From the NCBI GenBank assembly GCA_037039925.1, contig JAXRKP010000525.1, positions 207,501 through 271,500 of the forward strand: a DNA stretch of 64,000 nt, in the 5' to 3' direction. Below the pieces are notes generated by a model. It worked only from the letters and a program-made list of their open reading frames with translations, was not told the origin of the DNA and did no database searches. The position numbers and the translations under genes are program-made. Positions 24,003-35,159 of the stretch are shown here, one piece after another; position 1 is the stretch's first letter; the number at the start of each line of letters is the position of its first letter. Origin of the DNA: Doris montereyensis (taxonomy: Eukaryota > Mollusca > Gastropoda > Nudibranchia > Dorididae).

Positions 24003-24596
24003 GTGAGTTCACGTGTGCCTGTTGTGCATATTTTAATTTTAAATCAAACTATTTAATGCCTAAAGAGGTTTGTCTACGCTGGCACTCTCAAAAATGACGT
24101 GCATGTTGGTCCCCTGAGATAATTTAGGGTTGTGGACGCATTTCTTGCTAAAAAACTCACACTGCACCTTATAATATGATAGACATTACTATATATACGC
24201 TATTTACCTGGGTTTTTGTTATTTTGTTGTTGTTTGGGGGAGGAGGGGTTCAAGCGGCAGAAGAATTTCCGCAAATGCTGTCATTTTCGAGGGCTTATGA
24301 ATAATCTTTTGGAAACGCCTTCAAAAAAAAAAAAAAAAAAAAAAGGCAAAAAACGAACGTAGATTCATGCTCTGATTTCCCTCTTGTAGTTGTACTTTCT
24401 AAACATTATGGTCACAAACGGGAATGGGGAACCCCTTCTTGCCCAATATAAATTTGTGGGGCTCGCCCGATCGCCGAGGACTGGTTAAGCCGCAGGGACC
24501 CACTACTGACCCCGAGCCAGCTGAGGACGTACGCTAGGAGTCTCCGTTCTAAGGGTTTCAGAATTGAACTCAAACGTTTAAACAATCACTTCGATG

Positions 24597-24782
<186 letters not shown>

Positions 24783-24980
24783 GTATATGTACACAGTATG
24801 CAATGTATTAGTGTTACATGTACTACTGTTACGGAAGACATTAAAATCCTTTGTTTAGTTGCGAAGTGCACCTTTGCAAAGATATCAATATCAAGGCATT
24901 CTTCTTAAATTGCACAGTTCAGTTGTACATGTAGTTGTATTACGTAATGTGTACAAATTATTTTGATTTCCGTCCTCCAG

Positions 24981-25156
24981 ACACAGAAGACGTACCGCCT
25001 TCACCTGTTGAGATCATCCACACACCGTCACAGCCATTGGAATTCCCAGTTTCCACGTCAGACGACAGAGGGCTTTCATCTCAACCTTGTGAAGACTCAG
25101 AAACTGGTTTAGAATTTATCGATATTGATAGTCCTAGTGAACCGATTCAATACTGA
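24981..25156 (+). CDS. Gene 1 exon L: C-terminal cytoplasmic exon and stop
   Basis: Acceptor TTTCCGTCCTCCAG, phase 1. It reads TEDVPPSPVEIIHTPSQPLE, then FPVSTSDDRGLSS, and ends SPSEPIQY before TGA (25154-25156). The segment is rich in Ser, Pro, Thr and acidic residues, with S/T-P sites (PSP, HTPS, DSPS), like the phosphorylatable tail of a receptor or adhesion protein. I recognise no docking motif with confidence. The last eight codons are also the first unit of the 24-bp array that follows. Confidence 0.72.
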
Positions 25157-25770
25157 ACTAATGAGTCCAGTCAATACAAAACCAGTGAACCCATTCAAAC
25201 TTAATTAATGAACCCATTCAATACTTAACTAGTACACCCATTCAAGTTCAAGTCGTATTTAGTGAACGGATTCAATACTAAACTAATGAACCCATTCAGT
25301 TATAAACTAGTAAACCCATTCAATTATAAACTAGCAAACGGATTCAATACTAAACTAGTTAACCCATTCAATTCTAAACTAGTGAACGGATTCAATTATT
25401 AACTAGTAAACCCATTCAATTCTAAACTAGTGAACGGATTCGATTATTAACTAGTAAACCCATTCAAATCTAAACGAGGGAGCGGATTCAATACTAAATT
25501 ACGTCTAGTGAACCCATTCAATATTAAACTAGTGAACTGAACACATTCAATTCTTAACTAGTGAACACAATCAATACTTGACTGGTGAAACCATTCAATA
25601 TTCAATCAGTGAACCCACTCATTCTGAAACCAAAGAACCCATCCGATACAATTAAACTAGGCAACCCAATCAATTCTAAACTAGTGAACCCTTTCAAAAT
25701 CAAACTAGTGAGCCCATTTAATTCTAAACTAGTGAAGCCTTTCAAAACTTAAGTATTGAACCTGTTCATT
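25133..25770. repeat. 24-bp minisatellite beginning at the gene 1 stop codon
   Basis: About 25 units of the form CTAGTGAACCCATTCAATTC TAAA, alternating with GAACGGATTCAATTATTAA variants. The first unit is the end of the coding sequence (CCTAGTGAACCGATTCAATA CTGA). The array would form most of the 3'UTR. Confidence 0.9.
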
Positions 25771-26006
25771 TCTAAACGCATAAGATACGTTTTGTTTTGC
25801 TTTTTTTTGTTTTGTTTTTGTTTTTTTACAATGACGTCACCATTGGGTGAAAGTGAAGAAATGCTCCACGTGAAATTAAATGTTAGCTTTTGTACGCAGT
25901 GCTATATTGTCCATTTTTTCTTGTTCATTGATTGAACTTGAATACTGGCTCAGACATTTCAATTTATACAATACGTCAATCATATTAACACTGTATACAT
26001 CGTGAT

Positions 26007-26016
26007 AATAAATAAA
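26007..26016 (+). terminator. Candidate polyadenylation signal of gene 1
   Basis: Two overlapping AATAAA hexamers (26007-26012 and 26011-26016), with a GT/T-rich stretch from about 26070 onward as downstream element. The distance of 850 nt from the stop codon is mostly the 24-bp array. Confidence 0.55.
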
Positions 26017-26019
26017 TGT

Positions 26020-26640
26020 TCATGTTTTTAGTACAAATGCCTCCATTCCATCTTGTTTCAATGTAGATCTAATGTTTGTTTACATTCTTTTGACGTTTTG
26101 TTTTTGTTGGGTTGTTCAATTGTATCCCCTAGTATTGGAGGGGGGGCGTGGGGGGGGGGGGGTGGGGGGGGGACTGTCATAAAAAAATATATTTTGTTGT
26201 CTTTTATTTATTATCTTTTGTTGTTTTGGTTTGGAAAGACAATGTGTGTGTGTGGGGGGGGGGAGAAGGTGCTGACACTTAATTTCCCCTCTCTGTTGTG
26301 AGTTTAGTGTAAATGTGAAAATAGAGTAATGATACAATAGTTAGTAGTACTAATAATATAGTAGTAAATCAATAGTAGAATTCGATAAAGTGGGGGGAAA
26401 CCGGATATGCTACTTTATATGCCTCTGTTGTAGGAGTAGGAGCCAAGACAGATAGGAGTAACATTAAAATTGCGTAGCAAAAGTGAAGAAGTACTTGTCT
26501 CAATATGAACCAAGCTTTGCCATCGACGACTCTGCCCCCCCTCCCCCCCCACCTTTTTTACCTACTTTGTCAAATAAATGGAATATTGCATTTCGGGTAT
26601 TTACTTTAGAATTAAGTCTCGACGTCTACTACATGTCGGT
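26020..26640. other. Intergenic, G-run rich, no gene seen
   Basis: Contains GGGGGGGG-type runs at 26140-26175 and 26253-26263 and a C-run at 26536-26550. No open frame with exon signals. Confidence 0.4.
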
Positions 26641-27022
26641 CTTGATAGATCTACATTCAAAATCTTCATAAACTCCAAGATCTACATTCAAAATCTTCAT
26701 AAACTTCAAGATCTACATTCTATGGTACCAAAAAATCTTCATAAACTCCAAGATCTACATTCAAAATCTTTCATAAACTCCAAGATCTACATTCAAAATC
26801 TTCATAAACTCCAAGATCTACATTCAAAATCTTCATAAACTCCAAGATCTACATTCAAAATCTTCATAAACTCCAAGATCTACATTCAAAATCTTCATAA
26901 ACTCCAAGATCTACATTCAAAATCTTCATAAACTCCAAAATCTACATTCAAAATCTTCATAAACTCCAAGATCTACATTCAAAATCTTTCATAAACTCCA
27001 AGATCTACATTCAAAATCTGGA
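26640..27022. repeat. 31-bp minisatellite, about 12 copies
   Basis: Units containing CATAAACTCCAAGATCTACA and TTCAAAATCTT. One unit carries an inserted CTATGGTACCAAAA (about 26720). Otherwise copies are nearly identical. There are no unique spacers, so this is not CRISPR-like. Confidence 0.96.
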
Positions 27023-27239
27023 AATAAACTCATTCGAAAACTCGTTGAAAACCGTTAGGGATGAATGAGTACTGGATTTTTCTCTTTTATTTCAATTAAC
27101 TTGGGTCTATCGATACTTTTCGGAATCGGCATTTCTCACACGTTAATTTCTTTATAAGTGTCCGCCAAAATGCACGATTCGTCATAACATAATGCATGCT
27201 TTTTTCTTTTTCTTCATGTAACTGAATTTTACAACGCTA

Positions 27240-29340
27240 AAAACAGGTGAAAACGACAATATATTTATAAGTGACATCTTCACCAATAAAGACAGAACAA
27301 ACACTTGACGTTTCGGGTATAACCCTTCGTCAGACAACAAACGAGAAATATCTAGAATCTAGATTTAGATCTAAGCACTACCTAAGGCATTACACAATGT
27401 GATGTCAGAAAGAAAAACAGAAAGGATGAAGAAAGAAAGAAAAAAACGGTGATGATAAAAAGAGTGAGTAAAAGAGAAAGTGAAGAATATATAGGAGCGA
27501 GAATGGAAGGTTCAGATCTAGAATTTTAAAAAATTTAAATATGAAAATAAATAAGTAATAAAAGGTGATAATAAGTGACAACTCCACTGTTCTGCTGAGC
27601 ACATATTCACAGAGGAAGCGCCTAACAGATTTTTCATTTCTTCCTACGCAAAGGCTACCTTAGGGCCATCCTTTGTCAAGCCTTTCAGAGAGCTAAAATT
27701 GTACCTTGTAAAGATGCCTTCAACATTTCAGGAAGAAAACAGACCAAACGCATATCACTGATCCTCCCGTACCATTTAGCACACACACCGTGTCATTAAA
27801 TTAATGTGTGATTCAGTTCCTTAGACAGACTTGGACAATGAATGGGCAATTCTCCCGCGCCTTTCGCAATGTCATTTATGCTCTTCGCTGCAGTCATTGT
27901 GGAATGACCTACATCGGAGAAACTGGCTTGCAACTCTCCAACAGATTTGACCCTCACAGGAGAGATATCGAAAACTGCGAAAGCAAGCCGGTGCCTTTGC
28001 ATTTTGATGGACCAGGACATCGAGGAACCCATGGCCTGAAAGTATGCATTCTCAGGTCCTGCACCGGCATTGCTGAGTCTAGGAAGTCTATAGAGAGCCA
28101 ACTTATAATAAGATTGGGCACAATCAACCCTGATGGTATGATGAACGTCTTGCACCAATTCGTGTTATTTTCTCTGGAGTAACTCCCATAGTCGGGCAAC
28201 ACGCTAGAAATATCCCTGACCCTTCATCTGCCCCACCACCACCCCATGAAACATGTAAGACCTCGGACGTCCCCACCCCTTCCTATCCTGGGCAGAGTTG
28301 GGTCCCACTGGCAGTTCATTCCTCGTGTGCCTATCTATGGTATTGGTAGACATTTTTGCACATTTTTTTATGTTCACCACTTACCGAAAGCAACTTTGCG
28401 CACGGCTTCATACCATTACGGAATTACACAACTTCATTACTAAGGAGAAAACGCTTGAGACTTTGAAGCTTCGAAAGCATATCTGCTAGTGCCATCTGGC
28501 ATTTCAGATAAGTCGTTTACTATATTCCCTTAATTGTATCGACACATTTGTAAATTGTATACATTTCGCACCTTTATTGTAAATTTTTGCCTTGATTGAT
28601 ATTTCTTTTTCATTCATTCTCTTTCATTTCTTCTTTCTAGACCCAGTGAGATATAGATCCAGTCTTATAGCTATCGTCGTCTTTCGTTCTTGTTTCCCAT
28701 ACTCACACATCTCTCTCTCTCGCTCTCTCTTTCTTTCTTTCTTTCCTGCTTTTTTTCTTTTTCTATCGCTCTCTCCTTCTCTCTATGATGTCGATCTCCT
28801 TCTCACCTTTCATTACTTATTTATTTTCATATTTTTTATTTCATTTTAGATCTGAACCTTCCATTCTCGCTCCTTATATTCTTCACTTTCCCAAGTTTTA
28901 CTCATTTTCTTATCATCACCGTGTTTTTCTTTCTTTCTTTCTCCTTTCGGTTTTTTCTTTTGACATCACATTGTTTGATGCCTTAGGTAGTACGTAGTTC
29001 TAGATCTAGATAATCCTCGTTTGTTGTCTGACCCGAAACGTTATGTGTTTGTTCTATCTTTCTGAACGGAGTTGTCACATATTGATAATTTGATATTGTC
29101 GTATTTCGCCTTTGACTTCACTCCACTGTGGATCTTTTGTATTATATTACGATAGAAATTGTGTGATGCCTTAATTATTAGTGTTTAGATCTAGATCTAG
29201 ATATTTCTCGTTTGTTGCCTGACGATGGGTTATACCCGAAACGTCACATGTTTGTTCTGTCTTTATTGGTGGAGTTGTCACTTATTGTCGTTTTTCATCT
29301 TTGACCTCACTACACTGTGGCTCCTTTGTATTATTCAACG
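27240..29340 (+). mobile_element. Penelope-like retroelement with inverted terminal repeats
   Basis: A GIY-YIG-type frame at 27808-28182 is flanked by a terminal block present three times: reversed at 27240-27600, and forward at about 28800-29100 and 29150-29340. Shared segments are CGTTTGTTGTCTGAC..CCCGAAACGT, TAGATCTGAACCTTCCATTC and a pyrimidine-rich stretch. Just upstream of the GIY-YIG frame (27630-27790) is RKGYLRAILCQAFQRA, reminiscent of the end of the Penelope reverse transcriptase. An inverted upstream terminal repeat is a known Penelope trait. The RT is largely missing and the element is inactive. Confidence 0.82.
27808..28182 (+). pseudogene. Penelope-type GIY-YIG endonuclease domain (remnant)
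   Basis: The frame contains VIYALRCSHCGMTYIGETGL, giving the Y...YIG core with the preceding C-x2-C finger found in Penelope endonucleases. An arginine/histidine region RFDPHRRDI follows, then a glutamate in IESQLIIRLGTINPDGMMN. These are the expected catalytic and structural positions in order, over about 95 residues. No linked full-length RT frame exists, so I treat it as a fragment of a dead element rather than a host gene. Confidence 0.82.
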
Positions 29341-29344
29341 CTTA

Positions 29345-29524
29345 TTACAGTAATTACACCCTCAAAATGAAACAGATGGCTTGACTTCGCCAAAATGCAA
29401 CAGGTTTTTATAGGTCCGTATTCAATTTTGTAAGAGTCAACTCATATGAAAAATAAGCTTGATAACCTCTACTTCTTGCCTCATCCCAGGAAAAAATCCT
29501 ATTACGCACATGTGTCTGTATGTT

Positions 29525-29556
<32 letters not shown>

Positions 29557-30955
29557 GCACTCTTACTTAGTGGCCTAGCGTGGCAACAAAGCTTTCGGCA
29601 AACACAGGACCAATTCAGAAGTATTAAATACAGTGGCGGCAGAGGGTTGGGGAAGGCCACGATTAACCCGGAGAAGGCTAGTGGGGGATGACTTGAAATT
29701 GAAATGAAGAGAGGGTATTTTGTGGAGGGACCTAGACTATATATATCAAGAATTTTCCAAGATAAGAAATAGTGGAAGTCTGTTGTTCGGGGTGAAAAGG
29801 CAATGATGATGATGTAGATAATAATAATCAACCTTTTAGATCAGGGGTTCTTAAACTGGGGTGGGGGCGTAGTGGGTTCAAGGGGTCGCGAAGGTTGGGC
29901 GATTGACTCAGAGTAGTGGGAGTGGGAGGTAGGCATGGATCTGATTCTGAGCAACAACATTCCTTGGATTTGACTCGGCACGTCTCAATGAGAATTGCTT
30001 GAACTTGAGAACTGTAGTCTAAATGCTAAAACCCGAATAGACAACCCCAACCCCAACCACGGGAAACGGCAATTCCTCGCAAACCTAGGTAGCCGACCAA
30101 CCGGAGACAAGTACTCTGTCCGAAAACTATGTTATGTACATGTATTTGGAGGGGAGGGGGAGGAGAGAGAAATCAGAAAGAGAAGGAGATGAGTCATGAA
30201 TGGGGAGGAATGGAAGGTGTGCTATCACCAAAAGGTGACTGACTCAGTGACTGGTAATGAAATGGTGATGAAATGGTGATGAAATGGTGATGAAATGGTG
30301 ATGATGTAGGTTTAGGGCATAGAATTTAGTCTTTTATTTATAATAAAACCAAGATCGTTGGAGAGGAAACATTTCGCCAATCGCCATCTGCTAAAGTAGT
30401 GGAAGCATATTCGGAATCGCTCACGTGACCGCTAGGACGAAGAAACCCCACTGTATTGGCGAAACATTGATCAAACCATGCAAATTCATGCTTTAAAATA
30501 AGTAACAGCAGCTAGTCTTGTGTTGGTGGTGCTGAAAAGCAATAAACTTGTGATTATTGTGAAGGTTTTTCTTTCCGATTCTACGATGCATCGATGAACT
30601 CGCGGGATATCGAATTCCAAGTTCTCGACAAGATATGTGCACTAACTTTTTAATTAACGCCATTCAATATTAATTCAATGTGATGAGATACCGTAAAAGA
30701 ATATCATGATCGGAATCCATATCATTGCATAGCCTAGCAAACAACCTCGAAATTGCTTTGACATAGTTGACGACTCGTATGGCAATGTTCAGCTTGTCAT
30801 AATGTCAATGTCATTATGTCAATAATGTTGTTCATTGCAGCAAAGAATAGTTCTGGGGGCCAGAGCTTCCATATGGTTACCACCAGTTACAGTTTACAAC
30901 TGCGTTCAGGTTCCTCTGCTTCTTCCTGGTAATAAATCAACTCCGAGATCAAATC
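29345..30955. other. Intergenic, a GT run and a possible retroelement end
   Basis: A (GT)n run at about 29529-29555 and a run of GAAATGGTGAT repeats at 30258-30305. A segment at 30340-30520 with paired CATTTCGCCAAT and TGGCGAAACATTGATCAA resembles the ends of some retroelements but carries no coding part. No host gene seen. Confidence 0.4.
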
Positions 30956-31065
30956 ATTGAAAAAGGGCGCCACCAGTACAGACATCCACATGGTTCTCTC
31001 ACTCTCAATCATACTCATGAGTCATATCAATCATGACATTACGGTCGCAGTACGAGGTAACTTTC

Positions 31066-31067
31066 CA

Positions 31068-31123
<56 letters not shown>
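31066..31123. repeat. (ATT)n microsatellite
   Basis: 19 or so perfect ATT units. Nothing else distinctive. Confidence 0.97.
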
Positions 31124-31124
<1 letters not shown>

Positions 31125-31127
31125 GCT

Positions 31128-31374
31128 TTATTAGTCGTTTCAAGTTAAAGGGGTCACCATTCACGTCAAAGGGGTTTCAACTGACGTTGGCAATGGCAAC
31201 ATTGTTGACATTTTCAAAGGCCTGAAGTGAATGACGAATGTCCTCAAACTCAATCGGGTCTTTCAGGAAAAGAATGGCAACCGCGTGGATCACTACGTCG
31301 CAAGTCGTGCTTTTGTCACAAAACTGGGACTTTGACTTCGTTGTAAGAGTAAGTGTAATTATAGTCAAAGTCAA
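31128..31374 (-). other. Unidentified minus-strand open segment, possible exon
   Basis: On the minus strand the DNA reads KSKSQFCDKSTTCDVVIHAV, then AILFLKDPIEFEDIRHSLQA and FENVNNVAIANVS. After one TGA it continues in the same frame as NPFDVNGDPFNLKRLI. The amino acid composition is protein-like and not repeat-derived. I see no convincing splice sites and recognise no family, so it could be an old pseudo-exon. Confidence 0.25.
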
Positions 31375-31979
31375 AGGGAAAACGACGCTTCGTTTTCCAA
31401 CATCGACTCAACACTCCAGAAAGAGAACGGATTGATATGGAGGGCGAGCGGAAGGTGGAGAAACTGGAGAACAATGAAAACCCAGAATGCCAGATGATGA
31501 ATCCTCTCGTATCATTAATATCATCATTATCATTATCAACGTGGGCATACTTATTACATTTACATGTACTACCTGATAATTCGCAACAAGTTTGAATTCT
31601 TGAACTTGAAGTGAGATAACTTGCAACTCAACAGTAAAAGTCTGTCTCAATGATTTTTTTGGCAAAATATATGTGTTTACAAAAATGATTGTATTGGTAA
31701 TGTGGCTCTGCGTACCCTCCTAACTCCTATGAGTAGTATGAGTATGGATACTAACATTACAATTAACAGTAACACCTATCATCAGTGTAATTGGTGTAAA
31801 AGTGAAAGTGGCTCTTCTGCACTTGTAAATGTGAAGACAAAAGCTAAGCACAGAACTAAACTCGGCTGTAGTGTAAGTAGTGCAAGTGTGAAATTGACAA
31901 TGACATATGACATGCGATGTGCATTGTCCTCAACAAAACCTCAACTTCATCTCATTCCTAGTTTTACTAAGTTTTAGTT

Positions 31980-33585
31980 TCCAAAAACAGCCCCATCCTT
32001 CCCACTCCCACTCACTGATTCAGTGATTCACTGATAAAAAAATGTGGAGAAATTGAAAAAATTGTCCTTTTTCACATGTGTTGTCGATTCGCAGGTGTGG
32101 AAAATGGGAGGAGAGGCGCGAGTTCTGATGGATGGTGTCGGGGGAGGGGGTTGCCTAAAACGTTTACGAACCTTGTCTCATGCGTAGACTTAGGAATTGC
32201 AGTGCAAGCATTGCGGAGATTCTAGGGTCAGAGACGAGCTTCGGCCTCTCATTCATTACTCTCAACCAAAAGGGTCTTTGGGTTCGTGCCTACCTGACGT
32301 GACATGTTGATTCTTCTTTCGAGTACTCCCCCCCCCTCCCCAATCCCTGATGCGGTAGGGACATGTAATATTAGTTATTACTAATAATACTACTAACTAG
32401 TCATACATATGATGTAATAATACTTTAATAATATTCATCCAAGAAGGAAATTACAGTACACTGTTCCTCATAAATAAGAGCAAATAGGAGGATACAACGG
32501 AGATCCAGTGTGTTTATCTCCTTAACAAATAATACTTTACTTGTAAGTAATTGTACTGGTACTACTGTCGTACTAAGGTTTTCCTTGTCATCCCAAGATC
32601 AACAGGAGTTGTGTATTGTAATTGTAGCTAACACTACTAACAGTAGTGAGCTTGTTAATGTTAGGTTAGTTCAAACCACAACTCTCAACATTAAGTTAAT
32701 AAACCCTGACAACTGAAAGGTGTAATGTATCATAATATGTAATTTTTTCAACATTAATTTTATATTTTTATATATAAATTGTTTCATCTTGCTGTTTCCT
32801 GATCTTGCTGTTTTCTTGATTCACACCAAGACCACTGCAATGGTGGACGTGATAAATATCAAAGAAGAAACTTGTTGATGTGGACTGTGGTAGGTTCCTT
32901 TTCTTTCCCCCTTCACTCTTTCATCTAATCTTGGCGTTTCCTCCTACTAGTTCATCCTGTGTGAGATCACCACAAACGGTGTACGGTAAAATTGCAATGA
33001 AGAAAGAACCAGCTTCTTACGGTTTCCTCTGATTCACCCTGAGGTGACTGCATTTGACGGACTGGAGTGATTGAAAACAATTATAATTATGTCCGAGATA
33101 ACTTAACACTTAGATTCTCGCCGGCACTGACTCGGCAACGACTGCACAACCAATGGTTTCACCATAAGCCTGCTGGTACTACTAGTACTGTCGTAATTTG
33201 AAAGTTATGGTGAATGTTATTTGTTAATGTTTTTGGGTCATAACCATAACCGGAGGCCTTTGCATAGTGAAAAGAAAATGAAAAGTTCCAAAAGACATTT
33301 TGACTCATTTTGGAATTTGAGACACAACCAATTGTCCCCAGGATACCCTCCTAAATAAAAACAAGTCATGGTCATAGTCGCACTATCACTATCATGTCTC
33401 TAATTTCAAATTACAATGAGGTTGTACGGTTGTAAACCAAAAGCGAAGATCAGTTGGAAAGCTCCCCAGTTTAAGACTAAGACCCTCAATCTAGAGTAGA
33501 GCTATGTATGTATGTAGTAAGAATTGTAAGCCTTCATCTAGATTCAGCCGGACTTGTGAGTAATGTGAGGGTGAATTAAAAGTTT
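31980..33585. other. Intergenic, repeat fragments only
   Basis: Holds a SINE family 2 head remnant (32225-32370) and a reversed copy of the 110-bp module R2 (about 32915-33000). The short open frame at 32510-32716 has no supporting features. Confidence 0.4.
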
Positions 33586-33589
33586 TGTT

Positions 33590-34015
33590 TGATTGAAATT
33601 TATCCTGTCCACCATTGTGGTGATCTTGTGAATTAAAAGGACACAGGAAGAGAAAAGTCAAGTGAAAGGGAGGGGAAAAAGGAAGTAGGATCTACCAGCC
33701 GCCCACTGAGTGAAAGACAAGAGAAAAGGTGAAAGCGAAAGAAAGGAAAAAAGTAAGATCTACCAGGAGCATCCGCCAATCGCCCAAGAGGAAATCAGCA
33801 AGATGGAAATGAAGATGGAAAGAGCCGTAAAGTAAGAAAGAAGTAAGACACGTCCAGTACCAGTAGCCCTTGCCAACCAACAAGAGATGCTTTTTAATTC
33901 ATTGAAATTTACCTTGTTCACCACATGCAGTGATCTCAAATAATGAATGAAGAGGAAACAAATGAAACAAGGGAAAGAGAAGAAAAAAAAGAACACGACC
34001 TACCCAGCAGAAACA
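33590..34015 (+). repeat. Dispersed 110-bp module R2, two copies
   Basis: Both copies start with ATTGAAATTTA(T/C)C, pass through a near palindrome (CACCATTGTGGTGATC in the first) and end with purine-rich sequence and a GACCTACC or GATCTACC stretch. Other copies are at 39505-39680 (two, tandem), 47020-47200 (two, tandem), 32915-33000 (-) and 53935-54065 (-). Not coding. Confidence 0.75.
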
Positions 34016-34500
34016 CCCACTCAAGATACAAACAAGAAAAGCAACACAAAAACACAATCAAACGATCTGTCTCAAATGACAAATATTCAATTACAACACA
34101 TTGAAATGTACGACACAGACCAACCCAAATGTCAAATTTTGATATCTTTAATTTAGTTCCAACAATCGAACCACTACACAGCCGTCATTGAGAACGTATT
34201 GTACGATTAGGAATATTTGTACATTAATCACACGTTTTGAAGATGAATAGCTGATTCTACTCAAATATGAAAACATCACATGAATCCAATTTGTAGTCCA
34301 TCAAAGTTCATAACCATTACGCCAAAGTCATAAAGACACTCCTAAGTACAAAAACATGTCTCCTGACTGGCAGCAGAGGCAGAATATGTACTTTTAAAGT
34401 ATTCCAAATAATAAAATTTTGACATTTGAATTGTTCTAAATTCGTCTGAAAACAATCAAGAGTGCAACACCAATGGATGTACAAAGTGCCTATACTGATT

Positions 34501-34506
34501 TTTATT
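34501..34506 (-). terminator. ATP5MC: Candidate polyadenylation signal of the subunit c gene
   Basis: TTTATT on the + strand, i.e. AATAAA in gene orientation, about 480 nt beyond the expected stop codon. It is the first canonical hexamer I find downstream, but AT-rich sequence makes chance matches easy. Confidence 0.35.
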
Positions 34507-34981
34507 GGTACAAAGAACATGCTGACAATGGAAACAAAACCAGTACAGTAATGCACAGGATGCACTCAAGACATCTTACAGTCAGCTTCCTTATAATAGT
34601 GAAAAGTAAATCCAAACAAATCAGGTGCTAGTTTCCATCACAGTCTACATCTCAATAATACCAATGTATATCAATGGGCTGCATGAATCCATTAACTTTT
34701 TTTCAAAACAAAAGACAAAAATAAATAAAAAACACCCAAGCCCCGTCAGACAGTCTGATCACATCATCTGACAGGGATGGCTGAAATCTATCATACACCT
34801 TAAGTCTGTGAAGTCTCATACAAGACATGATAAAAGTTTTAACCTACAGTTTCAATGTCCACTCTGATAATATTTAGTCACATGTCAGCATCCACACACA
34901 TTCGTTTTCAGGCATCATTCCACCACAGGATCATCTAGAAACAGAATTTGAACAGCGAAACCTAAGCACGCTGGACATGAC

Positions 34982-35140
34982 CTAAAGGCAAAAAGCAGCA
35001 AGAAAGCCATCATAAGACATGTCAGTCCCATAGCCTCTGATAGGGCAAAGCCCAAAATGGCGAGTAAACAGCAACTGCCCATGGTGATGGGTTGAGCATA
35101 TCCAAATACAGAGGCTTCAAAAACGCTGCCAATTCAGCTC
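34982..35140 (-). CDS. ATP5MC: ATP synthase subunit c, last exon (frameshifted)
   Basis: Acceptor TTTGTCATTCTTAG, phase 1 from the previous exon. It encodes the rest of the c-subunit hairpin: IGSVF, then GYA, then [20 protein letters not shown] and LLLFAF. The Glu of ALSEAMG (35035-35037) is the proton-carrying carboxylate of the c-ring. The segment is 5 nt shorter than the conserved protein needs: one base short at the start (GGA read as GA), about three in the polar loop (RNP loop not readable in frame), and one at the stop (GCCTTTAG for GCCTTTTAG). As written the frame runs on to a TGA at 34915. Assembly indels or a decayed copy are both possible. Confidence 0.85.
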
Positions 35141-35159
35141 CTAAGAATGACAAAGAAAA

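Noticed and set aside
23725..24012. Minus-strand frame rich in Phe, Leu and Ser
   Set aside because: It is the antisense of the Lys/Glu-rich exon K of gene 1.
24460..24560. GC-rich stretch with GATCGCCGAGGACTGGTTAA as another tRNA-derived SINE head
   Set aside because: It only superficially resembles an A box. No B box or shared body follows.
26640..27022. CRISPR-like regular 31-bp repeats
   Set aside because: Repeats are contiguous, with no unique spacers, in a eukaryotic sequence with introns. It is a minisatellite.
27796..28202. Minus-strand frames of 120 and 82 codons opposite the GIY-YIG domain
   Set aside because: They are shadows of the Penelope coding strand and have no domain of their own.
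31702..31977. 91-codon frame beginning MALRTLLTPMSS
   Set aside because: Low-complexity Ser/Thr/Asn composition, no domain, no splice context and no repetition elsewhere.
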